The notes: generated by a model not told the origin, from the sequence alone. DNA of 64,000 nt from an uncultured Burkholderiales bacterium (GCA_946480465.1 CAMLJY010000001.1:62001-126000); one strand, 5' to 3'; counted from the first letter of the stretch, positions 9,071 through 19,346 are shown. Translations and numbers: made by a program.

Positions 9071-11068
9071 TCATTGGGCGCGTGTGGCGCGCTTGGCCGG
9101 CTGCTGCGGCGGCCGCGTGCGGTAGAACTGCATCGGCACCGCCGCCGCCTGCTGCAGCACGTTGCGCTTGATGCGGCCGACGACGTGCATCTCGCAGGGC
9201 TTGCAGTCGAAGCGCAGCGCCAGGGTCTCGTCGCCGTGCTGGATGGTCAGCGGCTCGGCGCGCACCGTGCCCTGCACGCCGGTCACGCCCTTGGCCTGCT
9301 TGGGACACAGGCTCAGCGAGTAGCGCACGCAGTGCTTGGTGATCATCAGGCTCGCCTCGCCCAGTTCTTCGTGGCTCTCGTACGCGGCACCGATCACCCG
9401 CACGCCGTGGCGGGCGTAGAAGTCGCGCGCCTTGTGGTTGTAGACGTTGGCGAGGTAGCTGAGCGTGTCGTCAGGATAGGGCGCCGGCGGCTCGGCCGGC
9501 CGGGCACGCGGCAGGCGTTCACGGGCGGTTTCGCGGGCGGTTTCCAGTGCGGCCACGGCACCGCGCCGCAGCGCGTTGACGGCACCGGCGGGCAGGAACC
9601 AGGGCTGGGTGGTGTCCACCGCGATGCTGCGCGCCTCGAAGATCGTGCCGCCCAGCTTGCCCAGGTGCTCGCGCAGCGTGGCTTCGGCGCGTTCGGGCTG
9701 TTGCGCGCCTTGGTGCGCCTGCTCGATCGCGGCGCTGGCCTGGTGGCCGTCCTCGTCGGTCAGCGTCAGCATGAAGCCGGTCGCGGTTTCGGCAAAGCGC
9801 AGGTCCACGGCGATGCGGCGTTCCGACGACTTGCGATCGAGCTGGCGGTCCCAGGCGATGTCGCGGTTGCGGTAGAGCGCGGTGTGCTTGCGCAGGTCCT
9901 TGAGGCCTGCCATCGGCTCGTTCGGGTAGACGCGCCACTGCCGTCCGGCCTCGTCCAGCGGCCGCGCGACGTTGACCTGCACGCCGCACAGCTCCTGCTG
10001 CAGGTCCCACCAGGTCAGGCCGTCGCCGTTGTTCAGCGCGCTCGCCTCGCCGGCGAGCAGCACGTCGAAGTGGTCGGCGCCCAGCCGCTGCACCTCGCCC
10101 AGCGGCAGGCCGGCGTGCTTGGGCGTGTCGAAGGCGCCGATGTCTTCCTTGCGGCCGTTGACGAAGTAGTCGGTGGCCTGGCGGTTGAAGTTGCGCTCGG
10201 GGTCGGGCGTGAAGAAGACGGTGGTTCGGCCGGAGGACGAACGCTTCAAGCCCGCGTCCTCTTCCATCAGCGCATCGAGCAATTGCCGGTAGTGGGCGGT
10301 GACGTTCTTGACGTAGCCCAGGTCCTTGTAGCGGCCCTCGATCTTGAAGCTGCGGATGCCGGCATCGACCAGCGCGCGCAGGTTGGCGCTCTGGTTGTTG
10401 TCCTTCAGCGACAGCACGTGCTTGTCGTGCGCGACGATGCGGCCCTGCGCATCGGTGACGGTGTAGGGCAGCCGGCATTCCTGCGAGCAGTTGCCGCGGT
10501 TGGCGCTGCGGCCGGTGTGGGCATGGCTGATGAAGCACTGGCCGGAATAGGCCACGCACAGTGCCCCGTGCACGAAGAATTCCAGCGCCGCGTGCTGCAC
10601 CTCGGCGCGGATGGCCTGGATCTGCTTCAGCGTGAGTTCGCGCGCCAGCACCATCTGCGAGAAACCCACGTCCTGCAGGAAGCGGGCTTTCTCGGGGGTG
10701 CGGATGTCGGTCTGGGTGCTGGCGTGCAGCTGGATCGGCGGCAGGTCGAGTTCCAGCAGGCCCATGTCCTGCACGATCAGCGCATCGGCACCGGCTTCGT
10801 GCAGTTGCCACACCAGGCGGCGGGCGGGTTCCAGCTCGTCGTCGCGCAGGATGGTGTTGAGCGTGACGAAGATCTTCGCGTGGTAGCGGTGGGCGTGGCG
10901 GGTGAGGCGCTCGATGTCGGCCACGGTGTTGCCGGCATTGGCGCGGGCGCCGAAATCGGGGCCGCCGATGTAGACGGCATCGGCGCCGTGGTCGATGGCG
11001 GCGATGCCGATGTCGGCATCGCGCGCGGGCGCAAGCAGTTCGAGTGATTGGCGCGGGGCGGCGGGCAT
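9071..11068 (-). CDS. rlhA: Peptidase U32-family 23S rRNA hydroxylase RlhA (ho5C2501 synthase)
   Basis: The 665-residue product is a long-form U32 protein (the Escherichia coli enzyme has about 653 residues), which separates it from the shorter TrhP tRNA hydroxylase of about 450. Landmarks are [58 protein letters not shown], the cysteine-rich [13 protein letters not shown] and [13 protein letters not shown]. The C-terminal domain ends with LCPK and [14 protein letters not shown], further conserved cysteines of the family that may bind an iron-sulfur cluster. RlhA hydroxylates cytidine 2501 of 23S rRNA using prephenate-derived chemistry (family knowledge). The hybrid kinase gene follows 22 bp downstream. 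Confidence 0.87.
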   Translation of the reverse strand: MPAAPRQSLELLAPARDADIGIAAIDHGADAVYIGGPDFGARANAGNTVADIERLTRHAHRYHAKIFVTLNTILRDDELEPARRLVWQLHEAGADALIVQDMGLLELDLPPIQLHASTQTDIRTPEKARFLQDVGFSQMVLARELTLKQIQAIRAEVQHAALEFFVHGALCVAYSGQCFISHAHTGRSANRGNCSQECRLPYTVTDAQGRIVAHDKHVLSLKDNNQSANLRALVDAGIRSFKIEGRYKDLGYVKNVTAHYRQLLDALMEEDAGLKRSSSGRTTVFFTPDPERNFNRQATDYFVNGRKEDIGAFDTPKHAGLPLGEVQRLGADHFDVLLAGEASALNNGDGLTWWDLQQELCGVQVNVARPLDEAGRQWRVYPNEPMAGLKDLRKHTALYRNRDIAWDRQLDRKSSERRIAVDLRFAETATGFMLTLTDEDGHQASAAIEQAHQGAQQPERAEATLREHLGKLGGTIFEARSIAVDTTQPWFLPAGAVNALRRGAVAALETARETARERLPRARPAEPPAPYPDDTLSYLANVYNHKARDFYARHGVRVIGAAYESHEELGEASLMITKHCVRYSLSLCPKQAKGVTGVQGTVRAEPLTIQHGDETLALRFDCKPCEMHVVGRIKRNVLQQAAAVPMQFYRTRPPQQPAKRATRAQ

Positions 11069-11135
11069 GGGCGCCTCTTCAGAATGGCCCGCGATTTTAG
11101 GCGGGGCCCCTGTCCGAAGGGGCCCTTCCGGGCAT

Positions 11136-11756
11136 TCAGGCCTGTGCGATCAGGCGCGCCGCGGCGCCGTCGATCGAGGCTTTCAACTCCACGTAATTGC
11201 GGTTCACCGGGAATTGCGGGAACTGCTTCACGATCGATTCCGGCGGATGGATGAAGAACCCGGCGTCGGCCGCGCCCAGCATGCCGGTGTCGTTGTACGA
11301 ATCGCCGGCGGCGATGACCTTGAAGTTCAGCGACTTCAGCGCATTCACGGCATGGCGTTTCTGGTCGGGCTGGCGCAGCTTGTAGTCGCGCACGTAGCCG
11401 GCGTCGTCGATTACCAGCTTGTGGCAGAAGAGGCTGGGCCGGCCGAGCTGGCGCATCAGCGGGTCGGCGAATTCGTAGAAGGTGTCCGACAGGATGATGA
11501 CCTGGTAGCGGCTGCGCAGGTCGTCCAGGAACTCCTTCGCGCCTTCCAGCGGCGCCATGCCGCCGATCACGTCCTGGATGTCCGCGAGCTTCAGGCCATG
11601 TTGTTCCAGCAGGGCGATGCGAAAGCGCATCAGCTTGTCGTAGTCCGGCTCGTCGCGCGTGGTGCGCATGAATTCGGCGATGCCGGTGCGCTTGGAGAAT
11701 TCGATCCAGATCTCGGGGATCAGCACGCCTTCGAGGTCGAGGCAGACAACTTGCAT
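11136..11756 (-). CDS. thrH: Bifunctional phosphoserine phosphatase/homoserine phosphotransferase ThrH
   Basis: The 206-residue product is a HAD-superfamily enzyme. It opens with MQVVCLDLEGVLIPEIW, where the LDLEG nucleophile motif with Glu as second acidic residue is the ThrH hallmark. Motif II is ILSDTF, and the final Mg-binding motif is AAGDSYNDTGML. Length matches ThrH (about 205 residues). Known members dephosphorylate phosphoserine and can transfer the phosphate to homoserine, linking serine and threonine synthesis. The start at 11756 is preferred over an upstream in-frame codon because it places the catalytic aspartate at residue 7, as in the family. It lies 67 bp upstream of rlhA. Confidence 0.92.
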   Translation of the reverse strand: MQVVCLDLEGVLIPEIWIEFSKRTGIAEFMRTTRDEPDYDKLMRFRIALLEQHGLKLADIQDVIGGMAPLEGAKEFLDDLRSRYQVIILSDTFYEFADPLMRQLGRPSLFCHKLVIDDAGYVRDYKLRQPDQKRHAVNALKSLNFKVIAAGDSYNDTGMLGAADAGFFIHPPESIVKQFPQFPVNRNYVELKASIDGAAARLIAQA

Positions 11757-12025
11757 GGTGGTTCCGCTCCGGGCGGCATGGGCTGGGGCAACGGGCGCGG
11801 ATGGTACCGCAGCGACCTGCGCGGGCCGGGCCGGCACGCGGGCGGGCAGGCTGGCAACCCCGGGTGCGCGCGGGTGGACAAAGGCCGGGGGCTGGCGGTC
11901 TACTGTCGTGTTGGCCGAGAACCCATGTGCACGGTCGATTCAGGATTGGGAATGCGTGCAGAGGTGATGGTCGGGATTCGGGGATTGGAATGGGAGGCGC
12001 GGCGCGTGGCGCCCGCACCGGCGCG

Positions 12026-14374
12026 ATGATTGCCGGCTCCCTGCGCCAGGCCCTGCTGCATGGCAACGGGCTCGCCCGCCGCGTGCTCGTGTCGGTGGTG
12101 CTGTTCAGTTCGGCGATCACCGCGCTGATCACCGCGATCGAGCTGCATGGCAGCTACCGGCGCGACCTGCGCGCGATCGACAGCGCATTCCAGTTCGTCG
12201 GCAGCAACTACCTGCCGTCGCTGGCCAACAGCGTCTGGAACGTCGACGACGTGCAGGTGCAAAGCCAGCTCGACGCGCTGGTCAGCCTGCCGGACGTGGA
12301 GTACATCGCCATCCTGGAGGAAGGCCGCGTGCGCTGGCATGCCGGCCGGGCCGTCTCGGCCCGCACCAAGGAGACCCGCATTCCCCTCGTGCGCCGCGGC
12401 GCCACCGGGCAGCACCGCATCGGCGAGGTGCAGATCGTCGCCAGCGTCGACCGGGTGCTGATGCGCGTGTGGACGCGGCTGGCCGAGGTGCTGCTGGCCA
12501 ACGGGGTGAAGACGGCGCTGGTGGCGGTGTTCCTGCTGCTGTGCTTCCAGCTGCTGGTGACGCAGCACTTGGCGCGGCTGGCCGGCTACGTGCGCGGCAT
12601 CGACCCCGAGACCACCAGCGCGGACCGCCCGCCGCTGCGGCTGGCCCGCTCGCCCAGGGGCCGCTGGCGGCCCGACATCCTGGATGCGGTGGTCGATGCG
12701 ATCAACAGCCTCGTCGCCTCGCTGCAGAGGGCGCGCCGGCAGCTGATGCTGTCGCAGGCCGAACTGGCCGAGAGCGAGGCCCGCCTGCGCCTGGGGCTGG
12801 AGGCCGCCGGCGCCGGGCTGTGGGACTGGGACGTGGCCGGCGCGCGCGTCTACCTGGGCGCCGGCTGCCTGCGCCTGCTGGGCTGCGAGGCCAGCGCGGA
12901 GGCGGCGGGGCCGCGGCAGCACGACCTGGGCTTCTGGCAGTCGCTGACCCACCCGGACGACCTGGGCGAGGTGCAGCGCCTGGTGCGCGCGCATTTCGAC
13001 GACGCGCAGCCGGGCGCGCGCTTCACGGCCGAGATCCGCCTGCGCTGCGACGACGGCAGCTGGCGCTGGACGGCCTGGCGCGGCCGCGTCGTCGAGCGCG
13101 ATGCCCAGGGCCGGGCCCTGCGCGCGATCGGCACGGTGGCCGACATCCACCAGCGCAAGACCGCCGAGGAGGCGGTGCGGGCGCTGAACCGCGAACTCGA
13201 GGACCGCGTGCGCGAGCGCACGCTGGCGCTGGAGCAGGCGCGGGACGAAGCGCAGCGCGCCAGCCAGGCGAAGTCCGATTTCCTCTCGCGCATGAGCCAC
13301 GAGCTGCGCACGCCGATGAACGCCATCCTCGGCTTCTCGCAGCTGCTGGCGATGGGCGAGGCGGTGCCGAAGCAGCGGCGCTGGATCGGCGAGATCCAGC
13401 ATGCCGGCGAGCACCTGCTGCAGCTGATCGACGAGCTGCTGGACCTGTCGCGCATCGAGGTCGGCAAGCTCAAGATCACGCTGGCGCCGGTGCCGCTGCG
13501 GCCGCTGATCGACGAGGCGCTGGGCATCGTGCAGGCGGCCATGCCGCAGGCCGTGCCGCGGCTGGAGCGCCGCTTCGGCGCTCTGCACCCGGTGGCGGTC
13601 GCCGATCCGCTGCGGCTGAAGCAGATCCTCGTCAACCTGCTGACCAATGCGCTGAAGTACGCGCCGGGCGAGAGCCCGATCGTCGTCTCGCTGCAGCCGG
13701 CCGATGGCGGCCGCGTGCGCCTGGCGGTGACCGACCAGGGCCTGGGGCTGCCGCGCGACCAGCTGGACCGCCTGTTCCGCCCCTTCGAGCGCCTGGGCCG
13801 AGAGGACACGGCCATCGAAGGCACCGGCGTCGGCCTGTCGCTGAGCAAGCGGCTGGCCGAGCTGATGGCGTGTGAGCTGGGCGTCGATTCCGAGCCGGGC
13901 CGGGGCTCCAGCTTCTGGATCGAGCTGCCGCTGGCCGCGGGCGACGGGCGCGCTGACGTGGCTGCGGCGCCGCCGGCCGCGGGGCCGGGCCTGCGCGCGC
14001 TGCGGGTGCTGTACGTCGAGGACAACCCGACCAACCGGACGCTGATGGAAGCCTGGTTCGGCGACCGCCCGCGCTGGCAGCTGGCGCTGGCCGAGGACGG
14101 CGAGGAAGGCCTGCGCCGCGCGCTGGCCGAGCCGCCGGATGCGGTGCTGCTGGACCTGCACCTGCCCGGCATGGATGGCTACGCCGTGCTGCACGCGCTG
14201 CGCGAGGATCCGCGCACCGCGGCGCTGCCGGTGATCGCGGTGACCGCCGATGCCAAGCCGGACGAGCGCGCGCTCGGGCTGGCCGCCGGCTTCGACGGCT
14301 ACGTCACCAAGCCGGTGAAGTTCGACGAACTGGCGGCGCTGCTGGAGCACCTGGCCGCGCCCAACGCGGGTTAG
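12026..14374 (+). CDS. Hybrid sensor histidine kinase with periplasmic sensor, PAS and receiver domains
   Basis: The 782-residue protein has a first membrane segment (about 20-38, VLVSVVLFSSAITALITAI), a periplasmic region of about 120 residues (including SVWNVDDVQVQSQL), a second membrane segment near 160-180 and a PAS domain (about 255-380, LEAAGAGLWDWDV). The kinase core follows with His425 in MSHELRTPMNAILGF, ATPase motifs NLLTNALKYAPGE and GTGVGLSLSKRL, and a C-terminal receiver with Asp710 in VLLDLHLPGMDG. A longer start at 11990 is possible and has a better purine-rich site (GGGGA); 12026 keeps the first membrane segment near the N-terminus. Its stop codon overlaps that of the convergent molybdoenzyme gene. 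Confidence 0.9.
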   Translation: MIAGSLRQALLHGNGLARRVLVSVVLFSSAITALITAIELHGSYRRDLRAIDSAFQFVGSNYLPSLANSVWNVDDVQVQSQLDALVSLPDVEYIAILEEGRVRWHAGRAVSARTKETRIPLVRRGATGQHRIGEVQIVASVDRVLMRVWTRLAEVLLANGVKTALVAVFLLLCFQLLVTQHLARLAGYVRGIDPETTSADRPPLRLARSPRGRWRPDILDAVVDAINSLVASLQRARRQLMLSQAELAESEARLRLGLEAAGAGLWDWDVAGARVYLGAGCLRLLGCEASAEAAGPRQHDLGFWQSLTHPDDLGEVQRLVRAHFDDAQPGARFTAEIRLRCDDGSWRWTAWRGRVVERDAQGRALRAIGTVADIHQRKTAEEAVRALNRELEDRVRERTLALEQARDEAQRASQAKSDFLSRMSHELRTPMNAILGFSQLLAMGEAVPKQRRWIGEIQHAGEHLLQLIDELLDLSRIEVGKLKITLAPVPLRPLIDEALGIVQAAMPQAVPRLERRFGALHPVAVADPLRLKQILVNLLTNALKYAPGESPIVVSLQPADGGRVRLAVTDQGLGLPRDQLDRLFRPFERLGREDTAIEGTGVGLSLSKRLAELMACELGVDSEPGRGSSFWIELPLAAGDGRADVAAAPPAAGPGLRALRVLYVEDNPTNRTLMEAWFGDRPRWQLALAEDGEEGLRRALAEPPDAVLLDLHLPGMDGYAVLHALREDPRTAALPVIAVTADAKPDERALGLAAGFDGYVTKPVKFDELAALLEHLAAPNAG

Positions 14375-16605
14375 GCCGGCCGCACATCCACTGCCACGCC
14401 CGACAACACCGCATTGCCCGACAGCGGGTCCAGCAGCCGCTCGTCCAGCACCGCGTTCAGGTTGGCGCCGGGGCGCTCGGCCGCCACGCCGAGCTGCGCG
14501 CCCGCCAGGTCGTGGCCCCAGCCGTGCGGCAGGCTGACGACGCCGGGCATCATCGCCTCGCTCAATTCCACCGGCGCCTGCACTTCGCGGCCGTCGCGCT
14601 GCACGCGGGCGCGGCTGCCGGCGGCCAGGCCCAGGCGGGCGGCGTCCTGCGGGTGCACCAGCAGCGTGCAGCGCTCGGGGCCTTTCGCCAGCAGCGGCAG
14701 GTTGTGCATCCAGCTGTTGTTCGACCGCACGTCGCGGCGGCCGATGATCTGCAGCGGCGCCGGCGCGGCTTCCAGGTCGGCCACGGCGCGCGGCAGGTCG
14801 GCCAGCAGCGGCTCGGGCGCCAGCTCGACGCAGCCGCTGGGGGTGCGCAGCAGCTCGGGAATGCGCGGCTGCAGCTCGCCCAGGTCGATGCCGGCTTCCG
14901 CGTCCATCAGCCGGGCCAGGTTCAGGCCCTCGGGCTTCAGGCCGAAGCGGTCGCCGTAGGGGCCGGACCGCAGCGCCAGGTCCAGCAGCCGCTCGGGGCC
15001 CTGCCAGCGCGAGACGGCGGCGATCATCGTGTCCGCCTGGTGGCGGGCGGCGTCACCGGCCAGGCGGCGCACGTCCTCGGCCAGCAGTTCGTCGTCCAGT
15101 GCCTGCAGGTCGGCCTGGGCACCGCGGCCCTTCACGATGGCGAGCAGGCGCAGCAGGCTCTGCCACTCGGGCGGCTGGCCTTCGGCCGGCGCGAAGACGG
15201 GGGCGCTGTAGCGCGCCTGGTTGCGCCACGAGAACTGCGGGAAGGCGATGTCGTAGTGGCTGTCCTCCAGCGGCGACAGGCCCGGCAGGATCACGTCGGC
15301 ATGGCGGGTGGTCTCGTTGAGGTAGATGTCCAGGCTGAGCATGAAGTCCAGCCGGTCGAGCGCGGCGGACAGCCGCGGTCCGTTCGGCGCCGACAGCACC
15401 GGGTTGCTGGCCAGCGTGATCAGCGCCCGCACCTGGCCGGCGCCGGGGGTCTCGATCTCCTCGGCCAGGCGCACCATCGGCAGTTCGCCCAGCACCTCGG
15501 GCGAACCGCTGACGCGGCTGCGGTGCCGGCCCGTCGCCATGCCGCGGCCACGCCCGGGCGGGCCCATCGTGTTGGCGGCGAAGGCGGGCGCTTTCGGGAA
15601 CATCGCGCCGCCGGGGCTGTCGAGGCGGCCGGTGACGATGTTCAGCGCGTCGATCAGCCACTGGGTCAGCGTGCCGAAGGCCTGCGTGCAGGTGCCCAGG
15701 CGCCCGTAGACCACGGCGCGCTCGGCCGCGGCGAAATCCCGGGCCAGCGCGCGGATGGTGTCCGCGGCCAGGCCGCAGCGGGCAGCCGCGCGTTCGGGCG
15801 TGAACGGGGCGATGGCCTCGCGCAGCGCGTCCAGCCCGCGCACGTGCGGCTCCACCGCGCCCAGGCGCACGAGGCCTTCGCCGAACAGCGTGTGCAGCAT
15901 CGCGGCGAGCAGGTGCACGTCGGTGCCGGGGCGGATGAAGTGGTGGGCGTCGGCCAGCTCGGCGGTCTCCGTGCGGCGCGGGTCGATGACCACCAGCTTG
16001 CCGCCGCGGGCGCGCAGCGCCTTCGCCTTGCCGCGGAAGTCGGGCACCGTCCACAGGCTGCCGTTGCTGGCGGCGGGGTTGGCGCCCAGCACCAGCATCC
16101 AGTTCGTGCGGCTGATGTCCGGCACCGGGAAGCTCAGCGCATGGCCGAACATCAGGCCGGCTTGCAGGTGCTTGGGCATCTGGTCCAGCGTGCTGGCCGA
16201 GTAGTTGTTCTTCGTGCCCAGCGCCCGCGCCAGGCGCTGGAAGTACAGCTGCAGGCCGAATTTGTGGGCGCTGGGGTTGCCGATCGACAGCGCGACCGCA
16301 TCGCGGCCGTGCGTGGCCATGAGCGGCGGCAGGCGGCGCTCGATCTCGGCGAAGGCCTCGTCCCAGCTCACCGGCACGTGGCGGCCGCCGCGCTTGGCCA
16401 GCGGCTGGCGCAGCCGGTCGGGATCCTCGTGCAGGTCCTTCAGCGCCACAGCCTTCGGGCACAGGTAGCCGCGGCTGAAGGGATCGCTGTCCATGCCACG
16501 GATGGACACGACCTGGCGGCCCTCGGTGCGCACTTCGAGGCCGCAGCAGGCCTCGCACAGCGGGCAGATGCGGTAGTGGCGGGTGGCGGTGCTGGTGGTC
16601 GTCAT
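14371..16605 (-). CDS. Molybdopterin-dependent oxidoreductase with N-terminal 4Fe-4S site
   Basis: The 744-residue product is a DMSO reductase-superfamily catalytic subunit. Residues 14-49 carry the 4Fe-4S motif C-x2-C-x3-C-x27-C (CPLCEACCGL ... GYLCPKAV). Then come the molybdopterin segments: LGTKNNYSASTLDQ, LVLGANPAASNGS, VVIDPRRTETAELADAHHFIRPGTD, and the C-terminal dinucleotide domain with MHNLPLLAKGPERC and SLPHGWGHDL. No Tat signal is visible, so a cytoplasmic location is likely. No electron-transfer subunit is adjacent. The ATG at 16605 is chosen because it starts 13 residues before the first cluster cysteine. The substrate cannot be read from sequence. Confidence 0.9.
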   Translation of the reverse strand: MTTTSTATRHYRICPLCEACCGLEVRTEGRQVVSIRGMDSDPFSRGYLCPKAVALKDLHEDPDRLRQPLAKRGGRHVPVSWDEAFAEIERRLPPLMATHGRDAVALSIGNPSAHKFGLQLYFQRLARALGTKNNYSASTLDQMPKHLQAGLMFGHALSFPVPDISRTNWMLVLGANPAASNGSLWTVPDFRGKAKALRARGGKLVVIDPRRTETAELADAHHFIRPGTDVHLLAAMLHTLFGEGLVRLGAVEPHVRGLDALREAIAPFTPERAAARCGLAADTIRALARDFAAAERAVVYGRLGTCTQAFGTLTQWLIDALNIVTGRLDSPGGAMFPKAPAFAANTMGPPGRGRGMATGRHRSRVSGSPEVLGELPMVRLAEEIETPGAGQVRALITLASNPVLSAPNGPRLSAALDRLDFMLSLDIYLNETTRHADVILPGLSPLEDSHYDIAFPQFSWRNQARYSAPVFAPAEGQPPEWQSLLRLLAIVKGRGAQADLQALDDELLAEDVRRLAGDAARHQADTMIAAVSRWQGPERLLDLALRSGPYGDRFGLKPEGLNLARLMDAEAGIDLGELQPRIPELLRTPSGCVELAPEPLLADLPRAVADLEAAPAPLQIIGRRDVRSNNSWMHNLPLLAKGPERCTLLVHPQDAARLGLAAGSRARVQRDGREVQAPVELSEAMMPGVVSLPHGWGHDLAGAQLGVAAERPGANLNAVLDERLLDPLSGNAVLSGVAVDVRPA

Positions 16606-16853
16606 GCGCGGGTCTCCCAGGGGCGTCGAAGGGCCGCTCCGACGCGGCTCCCCGACCCTTTGGCGGGGGCGACCCGGCCTGCCGAGTCCTTGGGGGCGCA
16701 CCGATGCGGCCGACGGTTGTCGCGGAATCAGCGACGCTTGTCCGTCACGCAGGCGACGACGATAAGCCGGCTGGGCCCGTGGCGCGATCACCCGGGAAGT
16801 AACGAGCCGCGGCCCGGCGTGCGCGCGCGCCCCGATCCCTGCCGCGCAGGCTC

Positions 16854-17951
16854 CTAGTCCGTGCCGGCCAGCGCCGCACTGACCTTGCGCGAGCGGCCGT
16901 TGCGCACCACCGTCAGCGTCACCGTCTCGCCGGGCTGGTGCTTCTCCAGCGCGGTCAGCATGTCGTCCAGGTTCTGGACCGCCTCGTCGTTGATGGCGGT
17001 GATGATGTCGCCGTGCACGATGCTGCCGTCAGCCGCGCGGCGGAACGGATGCAACCCGGCGCGCTCGGCGGGGCCGCGGGGTGTCACCTGCAGCAGCGCC
17101 ACGCCATCGGGCAGGCGCAGCGCGCGCTGGACCTGCTCCGGCATGGCGGACACGCCCAGCGCGGGCCGCGTGATGCGGCCGTCCTTGATCAGGCGCGGCA
17201 CGATGCGGTTGACCTCGTCGACCGGAATCGCGAAACCGATGCCGGCGCTGGCGCCCGAGGGGCTGTAGATCGCCGTGTTGACGCCGATCAGCCGGCCCGC
17301 GGAATCGAGCAGCGGCCCGCCGGAATTGCCGGGGTTGATCGCCGCGTCGGTCTGGATCACGCCGCGGATGGTGCGCTGGTTCACCGAGTCGATCTCGCGG
17401 TTCAGCGCGCTGACGATGCCGGTGGTCAGCGTCTGGTCCAGGCCGAAGGGGTTGCCGATGGCGTAGACCTTCTGCCCCACCTGCAGGTCGCGGCTGGTGC
17501 CGACCGGAATGGGTTGCAGCTTCTCGCGCGGCAGGTTGATCTTCAGCACCGCCAGGTCGCGGTCGGGGAAGGCGCCGACCAGCGTCGCCCGGTGCGTGCT
17601 CTGGTCGGCCAGGGTCACCCGCGCGGCGTCACCGCCCTGGATGACGTGGAAGTTGGTGACGACGTGGCCCTGGTGGTCCCAGACGAAGCCGGTGCCGGTG
17701 CCGCGCGGCACCTGCTGCACGCTGCGCGAGAAGAAGTCGCGCGCCACCTCAAGCGTGGTGATGTGCACCACCGAGGGCGACAGGCGCTTGAAGACGTCGA
17801 CGTTGGCCAGCTCTTCCGCGGTCAGGGGGCCGCGTGGCGCGACCGGGCGCGAGGGAACGTCGCCGCGCTGCGCGGGAACGGCGAGGTGGGCGGCCAGCAG
17901 GCCGGCGGCGAGGGCGGTGCGGAGCAGGGGGGCGCGCATCGGATCGGGCAT
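16854..17951 (-). CDS. HtrA/DegP-type S1C serine protease with one PDZ domain
   Basis: The 365-residue product has a signal sequence ([20 protein letters not shown]) and a trypsin-like domain with the triad His102 (VVTNFHVI), Asp132 ([11 protein letters not shown]) and Ser210 ([13 protein letters not shown]). A single PDZ domain follows (about 265-362, [29 protein letters not shown]). One PDZ domain and short length resemble DegS more than DegP, although there is a cleavable-looking signal rather than an obvious anchor. Such proteins handle misfolded or damaged envelope proteins. The thioesterase gene lies 13 bp upstream on the same strand. Confidence 0.92.
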   Translation of the reverse strand: MPDPMRAPLLRTALAAGLLAAHLAVPAQRGDVPSRPVAPRGPLTAEELANVDVFKRLSPSVVHITTLEVARDFFSRSVQQVPRGTGTGFVWDHQGHVVTNFHVIQGGDAARVTLADQSTHRATLVGAFPDRDLAVLKINLPREKLQPIPVGTSRDLQVGQKVYAIGNPFGLDQTLTTGIVSALNREIDSVNQRTIRGVIQTDAAINPGNSGGPLLDSAGRLIGVNTAIYSPSGASAGIGFAIPVDEVNRIVPRLIKDGRITRPALGVSAMPEQVQRALRLPDGVALLQVTPRGPAERAGLHPFRRAADGSIVHGDIITAINDEAVQNLDDMLTALEKHQPGETVTLTVVRNGRSRKVSAALAGTD

Positions 17952-17964
17952 CGGGAAGGAACGG

Positions 17965-18450
17965 TCAGCTGACGATGTAGGCTGCCGCCGCGGTCGCGAT
18001 CAGGGTGCCTTCGTCGTTGTGCAGGCGCATCTGCGTGGAGCCGACGCGGCCGCCCAGGCGCATGACCTCGGCGCTGGCGACGAAGTGCTCGCCGACGCCT
18101 TGGCGCAGGTAGTCCACCCGCAGGTCGATCGTGCCCATCTTGACGAAGCGGTGCATCACCTGCTCGGTGGTCTCGGCGGCATGCTTGTCGGCGATCGCCA
18201 GCATCAGCGCGCAGCCGCCCATCGCATCCAGCGTGGCGGAGATCACGCCGCCGTGCAGCCGGCCGTAGTGCGCATGGCCGACCAGTTCGGGGCGCATGTC
18301 GAAGCGCACCAGGAAGTCCGGCCGCAGCTGCTGAACCTTCAGTCCCAGCACCTGGTTGAACGTGATCTTGTGCTCGATCAGCGCGACCAGCTCGGCATCG
18401 AGCCGGGTCTGTTCCGCGCTGCTGCGGACCGCGGGAGGGGGTGTGGACAT
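17965..18450 (-). CDS. Hotdog-fold thioesterase (PaaI/YigI-like)
   Basis: The 161-residue product has the hotdog thioesterase layout: [21 protein letters not shown], the central [20 protein letters not shown] that forms the hot-dog helix with its conserved His-Gly-Gly, and [26 protein letters not shown] on the sheet. These enzymes hydrolyse acyl-CoA thioesters, and this one could act on aromatic or medium-chain substrates (family knowledge, not resolved here). The ATG at 18450 is chosen because the sequence upstream of it is low-complexity. It is the first gene of a probable pair with the HtrA-type protease. Confidence 0.85.
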   Translation of the reverse strand: MSTPPPAVRSSAEQTRLDAELVALIEHKITFNQVLGLKVQQLRPDFLVRFDMRPELVGHAHYGRLHGGVISATLDAMGGCALMLAIADKHAAETTEQVMHRFVKMGTIDLRVDYLRQGVGEHFVASAEVMRLGGRVGSTQMRLHNDEGTLIATAAAAYIVS

Positions 18451-18613
18451 GGGCGCGAAGCATAGCCTCGGCCGGCGGGACGCCGTGCCGGGGGGCGGGG
18501 CGCTGGGGCGGCCGGGGCGCGAGGGCGCCGGCGGCTTCGCGTGCATGGCGGGGCCGGCGCCGGCGCCGGCCGGCTGCGCTCAAGACTCGGGCCTGCCTGC
18601 CGAAACCTGGTGG

Positions 18614-18916
18614 ATGAACCGCTTGACCCCCCACGTCTTCCTGGTTGTGCTGGCCGGCCTGGGCTGGGCCTGCGCGTTCGCCGCCATCGGACTGGGCCTG
18701 TTCCGCCACGTCGAGGACGTGGGCTCGATCGGCTTCGTCTTCGGCGCATTCGGATTCCTGGGCGGTGCCGCCAGCACCTGGCTGCGCCTGGCCTTCGAGC
18801 ACCACCTGCCCTTGGACCTGGCGGCGCGCCTGCGCGGCCGGGCGGCCCAGGCCGAGGAGGACTCGGCACCCCCGGCGGTGGCATCGGTCAGCGCATTCGG
18901 TGGTTTGTCACGCTGA
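18614..18916 (+). CDS. Hypothetical small protein with two membrane segments
   Basis: This 100-residue reading frame encodes two likely membrane helices (VFLVVLAGLGWACAFAAIGLGLF, residues about 8-30, and SIGFVFGAFGFLGGAASTWL, about 38-57). A charged tail follows (LAARLRGRAAQAEEDSAP). I do not recognise a family. The frame has sensible amino-acid composition for a membrane protein, but the ribosome site before ATG 18614 is weak and a GTG three bases upstream is an alternative. It is divergent from the thioesterase gene and may be co-directional with the next two unknown genes. Confidence 0.5.
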   Translation: MNRLTPHVFLVVLAGLGWACAFAAIGLGLFRHVEDVGSIGFVFGAFGFLGGAASTWLRLAFEHHLPLDLAARLRGRAAQAEEDSAPPAVASVSAFGGLSR

Positions 18917-19013
18917 CCCGGCGGTCAAGGCCATGCCACATGCCGCCGGTAGAACACAGTCGCGCTGGCGCCGCGGGCAGGCGGTGCCGCAGGACCAACG
19001 AGGGAGCTGACAG

Positions 19014-19325
19014 ATGATCCAGGTGCAGATCGCGGCGACGGTGGAGCGCAGCGGCGTGTCCGGGCTGCGCTGGGTGCTGGTGGACGCCGCCGAGGCGCAG
19101 CGCGCCGCGCACTCCCCTGCTCCGGCGGGAGCCGACGGGCGCGCTGCGCAAACCTGGGTCGTGCCCGACGCCGGCGCCCCGGTGCGCCGCGCCACCCTGG
19201 GCGTGCACGTGGCCTGCGCGGCGGTGCTGCTGTTCGCGTTGACCTCCGCGTGGTGGGTCAGCTCGGCGATGCATGGCGCCGCGCCCACCACTTCGGCCGG
19301 CGTATCTGCCGCGCCGGCACGCTGA
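19014..19325 (+). CDS. Hypothetical protein with one C-terminal membrane segment
   Basis: The 103-residue product follows a good ribosome site (GAGGGAG, 7 bases before the ATG). It has an N-terminal soluble part (IQVQIAATVERSGVSGLRWV), a short alanine-rich linker and one membrane helix near residues 63-82 (LGVHVACAAVLLFALTSAWW). No known family is recognised. The next gene begins 21 bp downstream after another strong ribosome site, so the two probably form one operon of unknown role. Confidence 0.6.
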   Translation: MIQVQIAATVERSGVSGLRWVLVDAAEAQRAAHSPAPAGADGRAAQTWVVPDAGAPVRRATLGVHVACAAVLLFALTSAWWVSSAMHGAAPTTSAGVSAAPAR

Positions 19326-19346
19326 ACCCCCCTGGAGGAACGAGCG

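Noticed and set aside
11103..11127. Terminator between thrH and rlhA
   Set aside because: The palindrome GGGCCCC..GGGGCCC is present, but no T-run follows on either strand in the needed position.
11900..14350. Long open frame antisense to the hybrid kinase gene
   Set aside because: The opposite strand holds complete kinase and receiver motifs. The antisense product is low-complexity with no recognisable domain.
14512..16857. Long open frame antisense to the molybdopterin oxidoreductase
   Set aside because: The minus strand encodes the full cluster-binding and molybdopterin motifs; the plus frame has none.
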